The notes beneath the pieces are model-generated. The model saw only the letters and a program-made list of their open reading frames with translations. It made no database searches and had not been told where the DNA came from. This document shows positions 14,061-26,282 of a stretch of DNA of 64,000 nucleotides, piece after piece (position 1 is the first letter of the stretch; every line of letters starts with the position of its first letter). The stretch comes from Psettodes erumei (lineage: Eukaryota; Chordata; Actinopteri; Pleuronectiformes; Psettodidae), in the NCBI GenBank assembly GCA_016785225.1, contig JAFBJZ010000635.1, positions 1,302,001 through 1,366,000 of the forward strand, read 5' to 3'. The position numbers were made by a program, and so were the translations under genes.

Positions 14061-14090
14061 ACTTCCAGTGCAGCCCATTACACTGGAAGT
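14061..14090. repeat. perfect 10-bp inverted repeat with ETS-like half sites
   Basis: ACTTCCAGTG (14,061-14,070) and CACTGGAAGT (14,081-14,090) are exact reverse complements around a 10-base spacer. Each arm contains GGAAGT on one strand, the core of ETS-factor sites. Confidence 0.75.
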
Positions 14091-15334
14091 GATTTAGTTG
14101 AAGTATATTTAGTTTTTAAATGTATATATTTTAAGTTATGATAAATCTGGTTTATTTGAAGCTGTGTTCACAGTTGAGGCCTTTTGATCCCATAATGAAT
14201 AATGATGAATTCCACTTTTCCTCAGCATCTTGTGGTATTCGAAACAATTAAAGGAATTGCTGATAAAATTAGTTTGATTGACTTTTCACCTTATAATGTT
14301 CGAGTGTCCTTGCTGTATCATGTGACACTTGTTGACATGTGAAAAACAAGACAGAAATACACATTTATCTCTGAAGTCTTGGGCTTTGGGACACACAAAA
14401 TGACTTCCTGACCTCCAGATAAAGATTTCCTGCATTTAAAGATGTGTATGCACGTCACGATAATGTCCGCACATGAGTTGTGTTATTTTGGTTTCCACAT
14501 AATTCCCAGACAGAGCCATACATTTGTATATATGTTTAAGTTTTTAAAACTTTAAAGTAGCCTTGTGTCCTCGCTATTCACGTGTGACCAGTTCTTCCTG
14601 TTATCGGTGAAGCTAAGATGATAACACACATTGCAGCAGGTCCATAAACTGGTGCAAAAATGGGCTTGGTGGACAGTGAAGTAGTAAGTGAGCACTGCAA
14701 GAAACTACTGCTTTATGTGCATGTGAATGAAAAATAATTTTTGAAGACAATGACATTTGTTCCACTTAATCTATGTTTTTGCAAGGTTTTAAAGTTTGGA
14801 TGACAGTATAATATATGTGTGACTCAGCTGACCTGTGTTATACTGTATGAGACGAGGTGGTGAAGAGAACACTTATCTGTGGCAGACTATGGAGGAGACA
14901 TTGCCAGCACTGCTGTTGACTTGAGTCACACCAACAGATAAATACTGTCTAGTGTTTACAGTGTCAAAGAGTAATATTACAGATGAGTTGCCTACAATAG
15001 GCTTAGTGATTCTATAACTGAAAGGAAGATAATCTGATGATTTTGAATGACTGTGCGTGCTAGTTATGATTGGATGATACACACTATTCATTATACCTCC
15101 AGACACAACAATACAAAAAAATGCATTGCAGATTCCAAATTGTGTTGTGTTAGTGCATGTACTCCTGTCTTTATCTTGTGTACATCCATTTGGATTAGCA
15201 CTAACTTAGAGACATTTCCGACACCAATTTTACACTGTTTGGCATTGGATTTACAATTTCCCAGACAGTTTTTCCCCCAGGGCTGAACTGTATAGACTGC
15301 AGATCTGTATTTATTCTCTCATGCATGTTCACCT

Positions 15335-15339
15335 ACACA

Positions 15340-15371
<32 letters not shown>
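15335..15371. repeat. (CA)n microsatellite, one interruption
   Basis: CA run of about 18 units broken once by a T. Confidence 0.95.
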
Positions 15372-15372
<1 letters not shown>

Positions 15373-17460
15373 GAAAGCTTATCTCCACCATCGGCTGTGA
15401 AACACTGGAAGCCCCGGTCTGCTGCTTTCAGTTGAGAGTGACGGCTGTGTATGTGTGTGAGAGAGAGAAGGAGTCTTTGTGATATCAGACCCTGAGACAG
15501 AAAGAGCAGTCGGGAGTCTGCCAGGATTAATGGACATTAGCACATGAAGTCACGAAGGAAGTGGGAAACGCCACAGGAAATGCCTTAGAGGGTGTGTAAT
15601 GCCATCTCTGATCACTGCCTATGTGGCACCCACATTATGTATGCTGATGTGTTGGGAAAAAACTGGGGCACTTTTGTATCACCCTTGTACACAAGGGGGA
15701 TGCTTAGAATACTGAGAAATCTGGCATATTTTAGAAAAAGTAATTTTATCGTTGAAGTTATTGAAGAGCAATATATTCAAGTATTCCAGTGAGAGTGGTG
15801 TTGGTGGTCACATAATTCACGTGGGAGAACAAATGAGATAAAGTGATTACATATGCTATGTCTTTAGAGTACAGTACTAGAAAATATACTTAAAGCAGGG
15901 ATATTTGCATAGATAACAACAAGAAGTGTATGATCTCCCAGGTGTCTGAAAACAGTACCACCACCCCCCATGTATATACTTCACACTCAGTGAAACAGAG
16001 AGACGTGATCTAATATCTAATCAGGACATGAAAAACTACTGTGGGTCTGTCATCAATGCCACTGGGCTCATACAAAATTCTGGGGAAACTTTCAGTCTAA
16101 ACTTTGTTATTCTACAGAGGTCACTGATTAAGAATGAAGCTCTTGCCTTTTTTTGGCTGAGTGGTTTTGAAAGGCTCAATGAAATAAAGCTGGATGTACA
16201 AGCTGTTGGCTGGCAGGTGCCAACAAATGCTGCATCTCTGAGATAAAATGGCCGTTATGGTAGCAGGAAGTTGATCAGATAATGTTCACTGTTATCACTT
16301 GTCTCTGTAAGAGGAGCACAGACACACCTGGAGTCATACTGTCTTCAATAGACAACATCTCCACAGATCACTGTCATTTCACAGAGGAAACGTACATCAT
16401 GTCTGGTGTCCCTCCTTCTATTTTTAACATTTGTTTTTCATCTTACATCACTACCTGGTGTCAAGTTGCCCAGAGATGATGATATCATCTGGGTAAAGTA
16501 ACTGCTTTTTCTGAAAGGATGATCCTGGGAATATGTTCATGCAAATATTCTTTATATTCTGCTGTTTGGTCTATTCAGTTTTTTTTCTATTTCAGTATTT
16601 TTTTCTATTATATTTTCTCTTTTCTTCTAACCTCATTAAAATTGCAGAATAAGGGATAATATACTATCTAGAATTTATCTAAGTGTTAATACTTACCTTT
16701 GCTACAAACTGAGCTTGCATATTTGATGAGGGTGTTGTCCTGCATGATGACCTTAATTATATATTTGAGTTCAGTTATACCTCAGAGAGGGCCAATGCCC
16801 TGTAAACTCCAATAAGTCAAATCCACATAGACTTATTTGGAATTTTTGGCACAGTCACAGATACAGAACATATAAAAACTCCATTGTATGTATACAGCTG
16901 GAGTTAGTAGCACTCTTCTGAAACATGTGATCATTACAAAGCAATGCTTATACTGAATGTGAATCAAATGAACTCGGGAAAAGTCTCCAGAGGTCAAGTT
17001 GACAACAATGTTAATGTTACTGTATGTTTTTGAGCTGTAAAATAGGTCTGAAAACAGTGAGGTTACCATTTCTCTCTTTTTTCTATGTAAGACATCTCTA
17101 CAGCTGCAACTCACAACCTGACCTCTTAAAAGCAGATGCTATTTCAACATCTCCTGTGACAGATACCTTTACATGTTCACTTTAATACTTAAGTTGAGTC
17201 CCACAGTGCTCCATCTCTTCCTGTAGCCACCCCTGTATGACCTCAGTTTCCCAGAAACCTGATCCACTGCTACTGATGGGCCTTGACTTTACAGCCATCC
17301 CTCTTAATCTTGCTTCATCTCTCTTTCCCCTGTCATCTGTTGCATGATGGCTGCACTACATATCATATTTGAGTCAGAGGGAGCGCTTAGATCCACCCAC
17401 CCAACCCCAGTGCTCACTCTGAAGCTTTCAAGACCCTCTGAGCTGTAGGAGGCAGCTAGC

Positions 17461-17462
<2 letters not shown>

Positions 17463-17502
<40 letters not shown>
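17463..17502. repeat. (GT)n microsatellite
   Basis: About 20 uninterrupted GT units. Confidence 0.95.
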
Positions 17503-17504
<2 letters not shown>

Positions 17505-18299
17505 GGGGTGTCTGTTGAAAATGAGAGTGTATAGTCACAACCTTGAGAGAGCAATCGGGGGAAGTCTAGGTCATCAAACCACAAGAGCCTCTGGCTCACC
17601 TCAGACAAACTTTGGTTTCATCTGGCACAAAGGGAGCAGTGTTTAGAGGGCTTTAAACAAGGGCCATTATTATCTAGTTGAGAAAGTGTGTGAAACCTTT
17701 CAATCTCAAGAGCAGAACAAGGTTTCTTTTTCTGATTTTTCTGAAAACAATATGCAGTATGCCATTTTATGAGTGACAAATGCCATGCCAAGAAATGTCA
17801 AGAAAATGCTGCAAAAATCGCAACAGATTTTAGAAGTATGAACTGTGGAACAGGTATCCAATCATTTATTTTATGAGCAGACCTTCAGTTCACCAAAATC
17901 ACAGAAAACATGTTTTGTTAACTATGACTTGTGGTTTATATCTAAATTTGCTCAGGTTTGAAACATCTATCTTCAAAATATCTACCTCCACCCGAATACA
18001 TTAGAGGTGAATGGAAACTGGTGACCTTCAAAAACATCTGTCAGCTGCACAGCAACTATTTCCTCCATGGAATGATGGTTCCAAGAAAAACTGGTCACAG
18101 TGAGGTTGATGGACTATTCAGGGCAGGGAACACTGTTTCTGGTAAAAGATGTCCCAGTTGAAGTTTCTTTTTAAAATGTAATTCCTCATTCCATGAGCAC
18201 CACAAACAGTTTTCCCCACATATTTTTACTGTAGTGGAGGCAACATCTCATTTTGCAATGCAATTTTTCGTAACTTAGTTGTACCAACCCTTAAATGTG

Positions 18300-18445
18300 T
18301 CCCAAAAGACAACAGTAACACCATATACAGACTAAGCTAAGCTTACAGACTCCTGAGTTTAGCTTCACATTGTTTCATATAGGTAGCTTCATAGAGTACA
18401 GACTTGAAAGTCATACCAGTCTTCTCATCTGATGTGCAGAAATAA
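18300..18445 (+). repeat. interspersed teleost repeat (copy 2)
   Basis: Contains AGACTAAGCTAAGCTTACAG, a TAGCTTCATAGAGTACAGAC block, a CATACCAGTCTTCTCATCTG block and a GCAGAAATAAAGTGACTA end. These occur in the same order as in the copy at 18.6 kb. No ORF. The family is known to me only by sequence pattern, not by name. Confidence 0.5.
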
Positions 18446-18541
18446 AGTGACTAATTGTAGTATTTCACTGTGGCTGATATACAGATTAAGCTAACAAGAC
18501 ATAATGCATTTATTTATGAGCTTTGGAGGTACTGTGGAGGT

Positions 18542-18568
18542 ACTGTTAGCAAAACCTTTGCTAACAGT
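18542..18568. repeat. perfect 12-bp hairpin with 3-nt loop
   Basis: ACTGTTAGCAAA at 18,542-18,553 is the exact reverse complement of TTTGCTAACAGT at 18,557-18,568, separated by ACC. It follows a direct repeat of GGAGGTACTGT and lies between two copies of the interspersed repeat. Confidence 0.8.
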
Positions 18569-18579
18569 GGACAGACTAG

Positions 18580-18720
18580 CTGTTTGTCTCCTGAATCTAG
18601 TATTTGTGCTAAGCTAAGCGTAGCTAACTTATATTTACATACACTAGAAAGAGAGTGGTATGAATCTCCTTGTCTGGCACAGTGTTTGCCAGAAAGCGAA
18701 TAGGTGTATTTTATAAAATG
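18580..18720 (+). repeat. interspersed teleost repeat (copy 3)
   Basis: GTGCTAAGCTAAGCGTAGCT, a block ending ACACTAGAAAGAGAGTGGTA, then GAATCTCCTTGTCTGGC and CCAGAAAGCGAATAGGTGTA follow the usual layout of this family closely. It lies about 150 bases after copy 2 in the same orientation, so the pair may be a tandem or nested insertion. Confidence 0.6.
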
Positions 18721-21700
18721 ATTGAGACTAATATTTCCATTTAGTTTAGATTTAGTTTATGTATGTGCCAAGACACAACAACATGTGTGTAAATTTGGTG
18801 GACTGCACCAGACTGAACCAGCTCACACACCTGAGATAAAAAAAAAAAAAAAAGTTCTTGCTGGAATGTTCTAAAAGGATCCAGAGTGTCACCTGTAGGA
18901 TGTTCTCCATCTCCCTCCCCACTTTATAGACAGCGGACAGATGGAACTAGGCTGCCACTTTGCTAAAGTTAGCTGTGCAATTAGTTCACACAATAATTAG
19001 CTGTGAGAGAAGCAGAGGCGCACCAGATTTCCCTGGTGAATAAAACCTCGTTTCCCAGCCTGGAATAAGAGTAAATTAGGTCCTGGCAGCAGCAAGCAGG
19101 AAATATCCAAAAATAAAGGAAAAGAACAACATGGCCGCTGATATGATACCAAAATGTTTATCACAGTTGATCTACAGTATGTGTGGTTTAGTGATGGGAA
19201 AATGGGATTGGAAATTTTAATTCCTCTGTGTGGTATCACAAAGGCCAATTTTTCATATTATCTAATCAGTGGTAACTACAACAAATTTCTTCATTTTCTC
19301 CATAGAGGAGAAGGAGTTATTTTTAAACCTTCTAATCTTTGCTTTTTTGTTTTACCACTGATATAACACATTTAGTAATGTAAGTGACATAGGCAACTGC
19401 TGGTAGGGGGTTGCAAGTAGACATTGCATTCATTTTCAGACACTTGTATTTGTTAGTGCTGCTAGCCAAGCGTGGAACTTCACTGAAAAAAAAGAAACAT
19501 GTGAGTCCGACGAGTGTTCCTTCAGTCTGTGTGTGTGTATGAGCACATGTGTGGTGTGTGTGTGTGTGTACTGAGGTGAAACTGCAAGCCCAAGAATGTG
19601 GAAGGGCTATAACACAATTAAAGCTCTGTTAGGGGAGTGCAGCGCTGGCTGGCATCTTGACATCAGGTGCAATAAAAGGTCTCAACAATAGGGTGTTCAG
19701 AGCTGGTGAACTGATCAATGTCATGTGTTAATGCTTATCATGAATGGGGCTAAATGCTCTACTTGAAAGACACTATGGACACATGAGACATTCATAATGG
19801 GCACAAGTCATTAGAGGGTCAGAAATGCACCCGACAATCTTCCCAGGTCTTCGATCAGGTTCACCGCCACTCTGCTCTTATTTTTTCTGGCCTGACCAAG
19901 TGAGAGACAGTTTTATAGGCTTTAATGGTGTTAAGGCATCCAACCAATACAGATACAGATACCATACGTGTATGATCATTCATTTCATTCGTTTCTTTCA
20001 ACAGTTGCCAATAGGAACATAAATCACACATTTAAATCCACAATCTGGGCCTTTTTTCCAGACAAATGTGGAGGCAGACATTTAAACTTCCCATCAGACT
20101 CAGACAACTGGAGTTTCATAAGAGTTGAGTTTCTGACCAATACACAGCAGACAGTGGAAGAGAAATTCTCTGGCATCAAATGAAAGCGGGGGAGGTCTTT
20201 TTGGAACATTAGCTATTCATGCACTTGTACTCCCCTGGAGGGACGGGATCAGGAATCCCACCCATTTACCAGAAAAAGGCAACGTCTCAAGGAAACTGAT
20301 CCAGATCTGACAGATTGGGGTGGAGCGCTGCTTAGCTGTTTTCCTTTAACTTTTCTTTAAAACTAAATCTTGCTTTTCTACAATGGCATTATCTCAAAAT
20401 GCACTAACTCTTTCCTTTTAAGGGATTTAAGTGACACTCATATCCAGAGTGAATGACATTTGGAAGAAACTGCAAATGGAAGATTCAATAGAAATACCTC
20501 TCAGATCTCTGAGGTAAAAACGAGCCCATTCTGAAAGACAACTTTTTTAACCCATCTTTTTCATCCTCAAAACACTTCTTTTGCATTTATCTGCACTCTA
20601 GACAATTTCAGTCTAAAAAAAATTGCTTGACCTTGAAGTGTTTTTAATACCCTTTGTCTACTTAAACCTGCTATAATTAACACTACCAGTTATATGATAT
20701 TCTAAAGTTAATACAATGAATGTGATAGCAAAATTATTTCCTGATTTCACATCCAGCAGACAAACAGAAAAATTATCATTCAGTTAAATCAACGTGTCAA
20801 GTGTAATATTCCCTCTACTTTTATATCTGTTTTGGTCTCGACCAACACCTGAGGGACATACCTGTCTTTTTAGTCACAGAATGCTCCATTTTCTTCACCT
20901 GCTAGTTGTTAACATTGTCTGTCTGCTGTTAAGTGCTGGGCCTACGCAGTATTCAGTTTTGTTAAACAAATTACAGTGGTGAGAGTGAATGACAAAAAAT
21001 TTCCCATGATTCAACCCCTGATCGTCCTAGCACAGGGACTCAGTCTACATGTCCCTAAGTATTGACAACAATGCCCCAACAGCTCCACAGATGGAGTGCC
21101 ATAAATCACAGACCCATGCACACCCGGAGAGTCTATAAATAGTGTAACAGTTCTGAGGGTAAAGATGCCGTGGTGAGCCCCCTGCTCCCCCAAGGCTCCT
21201 GAGGGCCGGGGCAGCATGTGAGCCACTGGCCCATAACTCTCTCATTCTTTTCGTGACACAGAGCTTTTTATGCTCTCATTTACTTGTGAGTAAATCATAG
21301 AGGGAAAACACTGCCATGAACTTTTTCTGATGATGGTGGGCTTGTCTGAAAGCATTTCTGCAGAGACAATCCAGATGTTTGGGTGGAGACAGTGTGTGTA
21401 AGACAAAGAAAGAATGAGATAAGGACATAAACATGGGCAGGGAGAGTAAAGGCATAAGTTACTTCCAAGTAATTTATTTGATTGTTTTTACACTGAATAT
21501 CAGACAGCTGTGTTTTTCCACACAGTAGGATGGAATAAATGCCAGAAAGTGCTATGTTTGATGAATCTGAAGTGATAACTGACCGATATTATCTGTGTTA
21601 CTTTAATATGACAAACCTCAACCACCTGGTTCTTCAAGTCAATAAAAATTACCCCAAGGAATTTCTCCTTTACTCATATAGTTTTTATCCCGACCAGACT

Positions 21701-22006
21701 AAATGCACTTTTCATACGCCAATCAGTTACAGCCAGTGTAAGCCACATACGGATGCCAGACCATGTGAATTGATACATTTAATCCCCTCACTATTGTGAA
21801 AGGGGTTCAGGCATGGTCATATAGTCTGAGGGGTCAGGCAGTTCTTGCTAAGTGTGTTTCAGTTAAACCCCCAATTGTGAATCTATTTTCTGAGGCACCT
21901 CTGACACTCATCTGGACCACAACAATGCCCCCTTTCTCCTCTCAGCCTCACGCTTGGCTAGCCTCTCTGAATACAACCTAGGGCTAAATAATCCATACCC
22001 TGAACA

Positions 22007-22037
22007 CCCCCCCCCCCACACACACACACACACACAC
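22007..22037. repeat. poly(C)-(CA)n compound repeat
   Basis: A C run followed directly by about 10 CA units. The same compound type recurs at 50,461 and 53,719. Confidence 0.95.
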
Positions 22038-23391
22038 GAATAACCGTGTTGGCTTGTAAACAGTTCCATGTGTTGAGACTGAAATGTGTGCACAGCTTCT
22101 CGCAGAGGATACACACCTGAAACTGAGAGACATCCTCATGTGATATGCTTAAATTCAGAGGAGTAAAATAAATAAACACTTGCAACAGAAGAGGTGGACA
22201 ATACACATAATACATGTGACCATTAAAGCTCAAACAACTTCCAGAAGACGGTGAACAAAACCCAGAAACCAAAACCAAAACTTAGAATTACAATGCAGCC
22301 CCCTTGTGGAGACATTGGGGAAATACGAACACTTTCTCATTTTAATACTCACACATACTGTATCCATACATACACCCACTCATGTTCCTTTGTGAATTGC
22401 TGATAAGCAACCTTCATAGCTCAGTCTAAAACAGCAACATCACAACAATCATCCCAGTGAATGAATATACTGTTGATGCTGTAAAGGGTGGGCAGAACCG
22501 ATGAGGTCTGGACAGGATCCATGCTTCACACACACAATCTATCTTATCTTCAGCCTGCATGTTGAAACATCCTGAATGCTCCCAGAACAACCAAAGAAGC
22601 AAGTAAGAGTTCAGTTTCTTATTGTCGAGGTCTTAGGAATTTTATCTGCAAATCTTTGTGTTTGTGTTCAATAGAGGTCCACTTGTTTTTCTATTTTGTT
22701 TTTAATTTTAACTTGTTCTGCTCTGTTTGTGGCTGATAATAAGTCATGTGACTTTTTAGCTTTATTGAAGGGCTGGATCTTCTTGCGTTTGCTTCCTTCT
22801 ACCTTTCTTGCTCATTGTTATTTGTTTTTATTTTGTGAAGTTAAGGCTGTGCTGTCGGTATCTACAGGGTTATTGAAAGCTTTTATTCAAAATTGTTCTT
22901 CCCTTTTGTACATCTCAAACATATATAGGCTTCTGTCTTTACCATGTTGTCCATTGCCTTTGAACTGTTAAGCACAACAAGACAGCTATATTCTCATTCA
23001 AGTCATTATTTTTGTTGTCCTTCAATGTAATGCTTAACTTGTATAATTGCTGCAAGTTAATACTTCAGTATATCCCAAATTAAATATGCATTACCATTCT
23101 CCTGATAGAGCAAATATTTACACCATGGTATTTACTTCCCCGAGAGAGGACAGTTTCCCCTTGACGTTGGCCTCCCCAGACCAAGTTGTCTTCTTTTGAT
23201 AAGAAACTGTGGGCGGTGAGGTCACCATTTAGACTCTTTATCTTTACAGCCATTTAAAGGGCATGTGCTCTGTTGGTTCTTTAAATATGTGGATTTTCAT
23301 CTTGGGTTTGGTTAATTTCTCCTTTTATTGTTTCATCAAGTTTACTAGCAACATATTTCTCTTCTCAGGGCAGCATCCTTTATCAAATGAA

Positions 23392-23405
23392 CCATCAGAG
23401 GGCAC
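23392..23405 (+). promoter_or_regulatory. CTCF-like core, one mismatch
   Basis: CCATCAGAGGGCAC matches CCASYAGRKGGCAC at 13 of 14 positions, plus orientation. It lies about 0.8 kb left of the coiled-coil ORF and so on the other flank of the gene cluster from the 44,142 site. Confidence 0.35.
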
Positions 23406-24231
23406 CATCTCACTGCCTTCTTAAAAGAACTCACTCCTCAATCAGAATCCAACATGAGGACTCATGTCGAACTACAGCACATATTTTAATTAAACAGAAT
23501 TTACTGTCTGTGTGAGCTATTGATGCAATGGGATGTGTGAATAGTAATAATTTTAACAGGGCTAGAATCTGATTGCTTTTTCTCGACTTAGTTTTGTGAT
23601 GTAGTGACTGAAAATAGAACTCCTGAAGAAAAGAGAGACTGAAAGGCAGATGAGATCACAGAGAGAATAGGAGGTTCTTTTTTGCATATGAGTGTGCGCA
23701 CGTGAACGCCAAGGCCACCCACAGATGACTTCACATGGACCGGGTTAATCTGTCTGCAACAGTGAAATAGGTTTGGGAGGAGGGAAGAGCCACGTAATCT
23801 GATGTCCCGCCTGCCACTAACCCTCGCCAGCAATGGTTCTAGACTGGGGAGGGTGTTGCTCGGGTTAGCTGCCCTAACTGGATTATGGGAGAACACGTCA
23901 GTGAGAGGGCACCTGGACACACATACACATACTATTACGCACACACATGCACATACTGAACACGCAGGTGCACAAGTGGAGGAGATTAGTTAGAACTCCA
24001 TTTTCACCCCCCTGCAAGGAGCTTAAACTCCTTACTTGTGGAGAAGCGGCATTGGAGCAGCCCTGAATCTCTGACATTTCTCAGCCTTTTCTCAAAATAT
24101 GTAAATGTTCTCATCCATTCAACCTTTTATAGTCATTTGCTGAAGCCAAATGATTCCTTTTGCTTCCAGATATCTGTCTTACTGAAGTTTGAATTGAGTA
24201 TCCAGTGGCAGAGAGCTGCTACAGCAGGAGA

Positions 24232-24594
24232 ATGGAGACAGGCCCGAAGACAGACCCAGAGACTGAGGCCCAGGTCCCAGACAACACCCAGGCTGGAAGT
24301 TTGGACACCTCTGGGTTTGAGGTAACTACCGACCGTCTGGAGCAACTGATGAAGAGCATGGAGGTGCTGTTGTCAGACGTGGAGGAGCTGCGGAGCCACT
24401 GTAGCCACCAGGCCACTGAGCTGGTGCGTGCTGCAGTGGACCTGAGGCAGCAGCAGGAGGAGCTGAAGGAGAGTTACTCTGCACTGTCCCAAGAAATGCA
24501 GGAGATCATGGACTCAGTGGACGACCTGCTAAGCACCAAGAGTGCCTTTGAAGCAAAAGAGAAGCAAGCACAGAAGCTGAACCGCCAGCTTTGA
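24232..24594 (+). CDS. small coiled-coil protein, unrecognised, intronless ORF (120 aa)
   Basis: I do not recognise this protein. The start is the ATG at 24,232, which has a good context (A at -3, G at +4). The reading frame extends 27 bases further up only through a GTG codon. Residues 1-30 are acidic and polar without structure (METGPKTDPETEAQ at the start). From about residue 33 to 120 a nearly unbroken heptad-type helix rich in Glu, Gln, Leu and Ser follows (for example LEQLMKSMEVLLSDVEELR and DLRQQQEELKESYSALSQEM), so a coiled coil is likely. Third codon positions are strongly G/C, unlike the AT-rich flanks, which supports real coding. There is no signal peptide or membrane segment. It ends at a TGA, and an ATTAAA at 24,823 could be its poly(A) signal. 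A pyrimidine-rich AG at 24,168-24,169 may be the acceptor of a 5' UTR intron. It could also be a surviving exon of a longer coiled-coil gene. Confidence 0.55.
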   Translation: METGPKTDPETEAQVPDNTQAGSLDTSGFEVTTDRLEQLMKSMEVLLSDVEELRSHCSHQATELVRAAVDLRQQQEELKESYSALSQEMQEIMDSVDDLLSTKSAFEAKEKQAQKLNRQL

Positions 24595-24822
24595 GGAACA
24601 GAAAGTGACTCACAGACTTGTTTTCTCATTGCGGAGAAAAAAAACAACACAGTTGGGGGATTTGGGATATGTGAGTGAAAATTTTTTGGGTGATGGGTGA
24701 GGAGATGATGTGTTATGCAGCGATTTTTATGGCTTTGACACAATATTTTAATGAGACCCTGAATTGCATTAACTTGTTGCTGTGGAAATCTGTGTCATTT
24801 TAGGTCTATATAAGAAAGCCAC

Positions 24823-24828
24823 ATTAAA
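24823..24828 (+). terminator. candidate poly(A) signal ATTAAA for the coiled-coil ORF
   Basis: ATTAAA lies 229 bases after the TGA of the coiled-coil ORF and is followed by T/G-containing sequence. ATTAAA is the commonest variant of AATAAA. Position is the only support. Confidence 0.3.
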
Positions 24829-26225
24829 TGTGGTTCACTGTGTAAAATGCAAGACTATATTTTCTATGCTTAGTCTGGCAATATAATACAATAAGATAAC
24901 AAAAATAACCTTAGAATTGAATGGTAGCAGTTGTAGGTTTGATAAAACTGGAATATTACGAGCTTAACAAAGGTACAATTTGTTGTATTGCTTTCATACT
25001 AGATTACCATGTGCTGCTGTCTTTAACGCAAGCGGTGACTGGACTGTACAGAGGTTCAACCTGTGCTGTGTCAGCAAGTGATTTTCTGTCACTTATGTTC
25101 TCATAATTTTTTTTCCAGCACAACCACCAAACAAATATAGACACATCATAGTTATTTTTCATTACTCAAACTTTCTGTGTTCATTTTTAAGACTAAAATA
25201 TTTATTTTACTCATCATCATCACCATCATCATCATCATTATCATCATCAAATTGTTGACAGAATTGTTGATCTCCGCTGATTTCCAGTGAGACATCTTCC
25301 ATATTCTCTTCCCATCCAGCCATGCTCCACTGTGGTTTCTCACTAAAAAAAACTTAAGTAGAGTTTAAGGGGATGTTTTTCTCCCTCCAGCACCTCTGGT
25401 GTGACTGACTGGTCTGTATTTAGTGGAAATGAGATGTGTGAAAGGGACAATTGGTGGCCAGCAACGTGAAGAAAAAGAAGTAGAAAACTCAATCAATCTT
25501 TCATGCTGGAGCTCATTTTATTGGGTTTCTTATGTAATAACTTTTTGAATGTTATTGCTTTCATGTTTAAAATTCACGAATGAAACTATTAAATTATGTA
25601 TCCTCAAACATGTTTTTCATCTTCCTTATAGTTCAATATACTAAAGAATGATTAAATGTAAATTTTTTGCACAAATGCAGAAAAATAGTAAAAGAGTTGA
25701 CCTGAAACCTCTGAAAACAAAATTCTCTCATAGTCCTAGGGTCGCAAACACAGGAGATATATCTGCTTATATTCAAGTCAAAATCTTTTGTGGAAAAAAA
25801 AATCCTGTGTTTCTCCGCATGGTTGAAACCTGACACTATGTGGGCTGTGATGCTGGTGAGCAAAAAGTGTGAGAAGATAGAAAGCTGGGTTTCAGTGCCT
25901 ACCTTCACTGCTGAGGTGCATGTCCCCTCTGGACTACTGGTCGACCGGCTGGGAATCCACTTTGAGAAGGTAAATTAAAACAGGATTTGATCAAATCTCT
26001 TATTTAAGCTATCCAGGTGACACACTTTGACACATTTAGTGCATATATTGAACATTAGCAGAGAAATCACTTGTGCTATCAAAGAAGTTAGGTATCACCT
26101 GACACACCTACATGTATTAACGGACTTATTGCACATACATGATTCAGGTTAAATAGAAATACCTGCACTCTGAGTTATTTTGTAGCTATCCTTGATCAGC
26201 AGTTCTGCAGTGGCTTCCAGTTAAC
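24829..26225. other. intergenic, possible papilin leader exon, TCA repeat
   Basis: No independent gene is seen. A TCA/ATC trinucleotide tract lies at 25,211-25,249. The stretch just before 25,969 is open in one frame (start MWAVMLVSK, end DRLGIHFEK) and stops at a donor-like AAG|GTAAAT. The papilin start codon at 26,226 sits five bases after a good acceptor (CTTCCAG, ending 26,220). This implies an upstream non-coding leader exon, and the segment ending at 25,969 is the best candidate. If spliced to 26,221 its frame hits a stop at once, so it would be 5' UTR. Confidence 0.4.
25211..25249. repeat. (TCA)n trinucleotide repeat, imperfect
   Basis: About 13 TCA units with a C and a T substitution, non-coding. 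Confidence 0.9.
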
Positions 26226-26282
26226 ATGAACATCCTGCTAGTCCTGGGTATCCTACAGCTTGTGGCTGTACCCATCTTCACT
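26226..26282 (+). other. papln: papilin exon 1: signal peptide
   Basis: Nineteen codons (MNILLVLGILQLVAVPIFT) make a short hydrophobic leader typical of secreted proteins. It ends in phase 0 at a CT|GTGAGT donor, and the next exon at 26,648 continues as LPRSTHDYWGEF, the start of the first TSP1 repeat. The start context has A at -3. Confidence 0.85.

Larger units (their letters stand above)
13071..24231. other. gene-free region
   Basis: AT-rich DNA without recognisable exons. It holds the inverted repeat at 14,061, CA and GT microsatellites (15,335-15,371; 17,463-17,502; about 19,529-19,570; 22,007-22,037), two interspersed repeat copies near 18.3-18.7 kb, a poly(A) run at about 18,839-18,853 and a CTCF-like core at 23,392. 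Confidence 0.5.
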
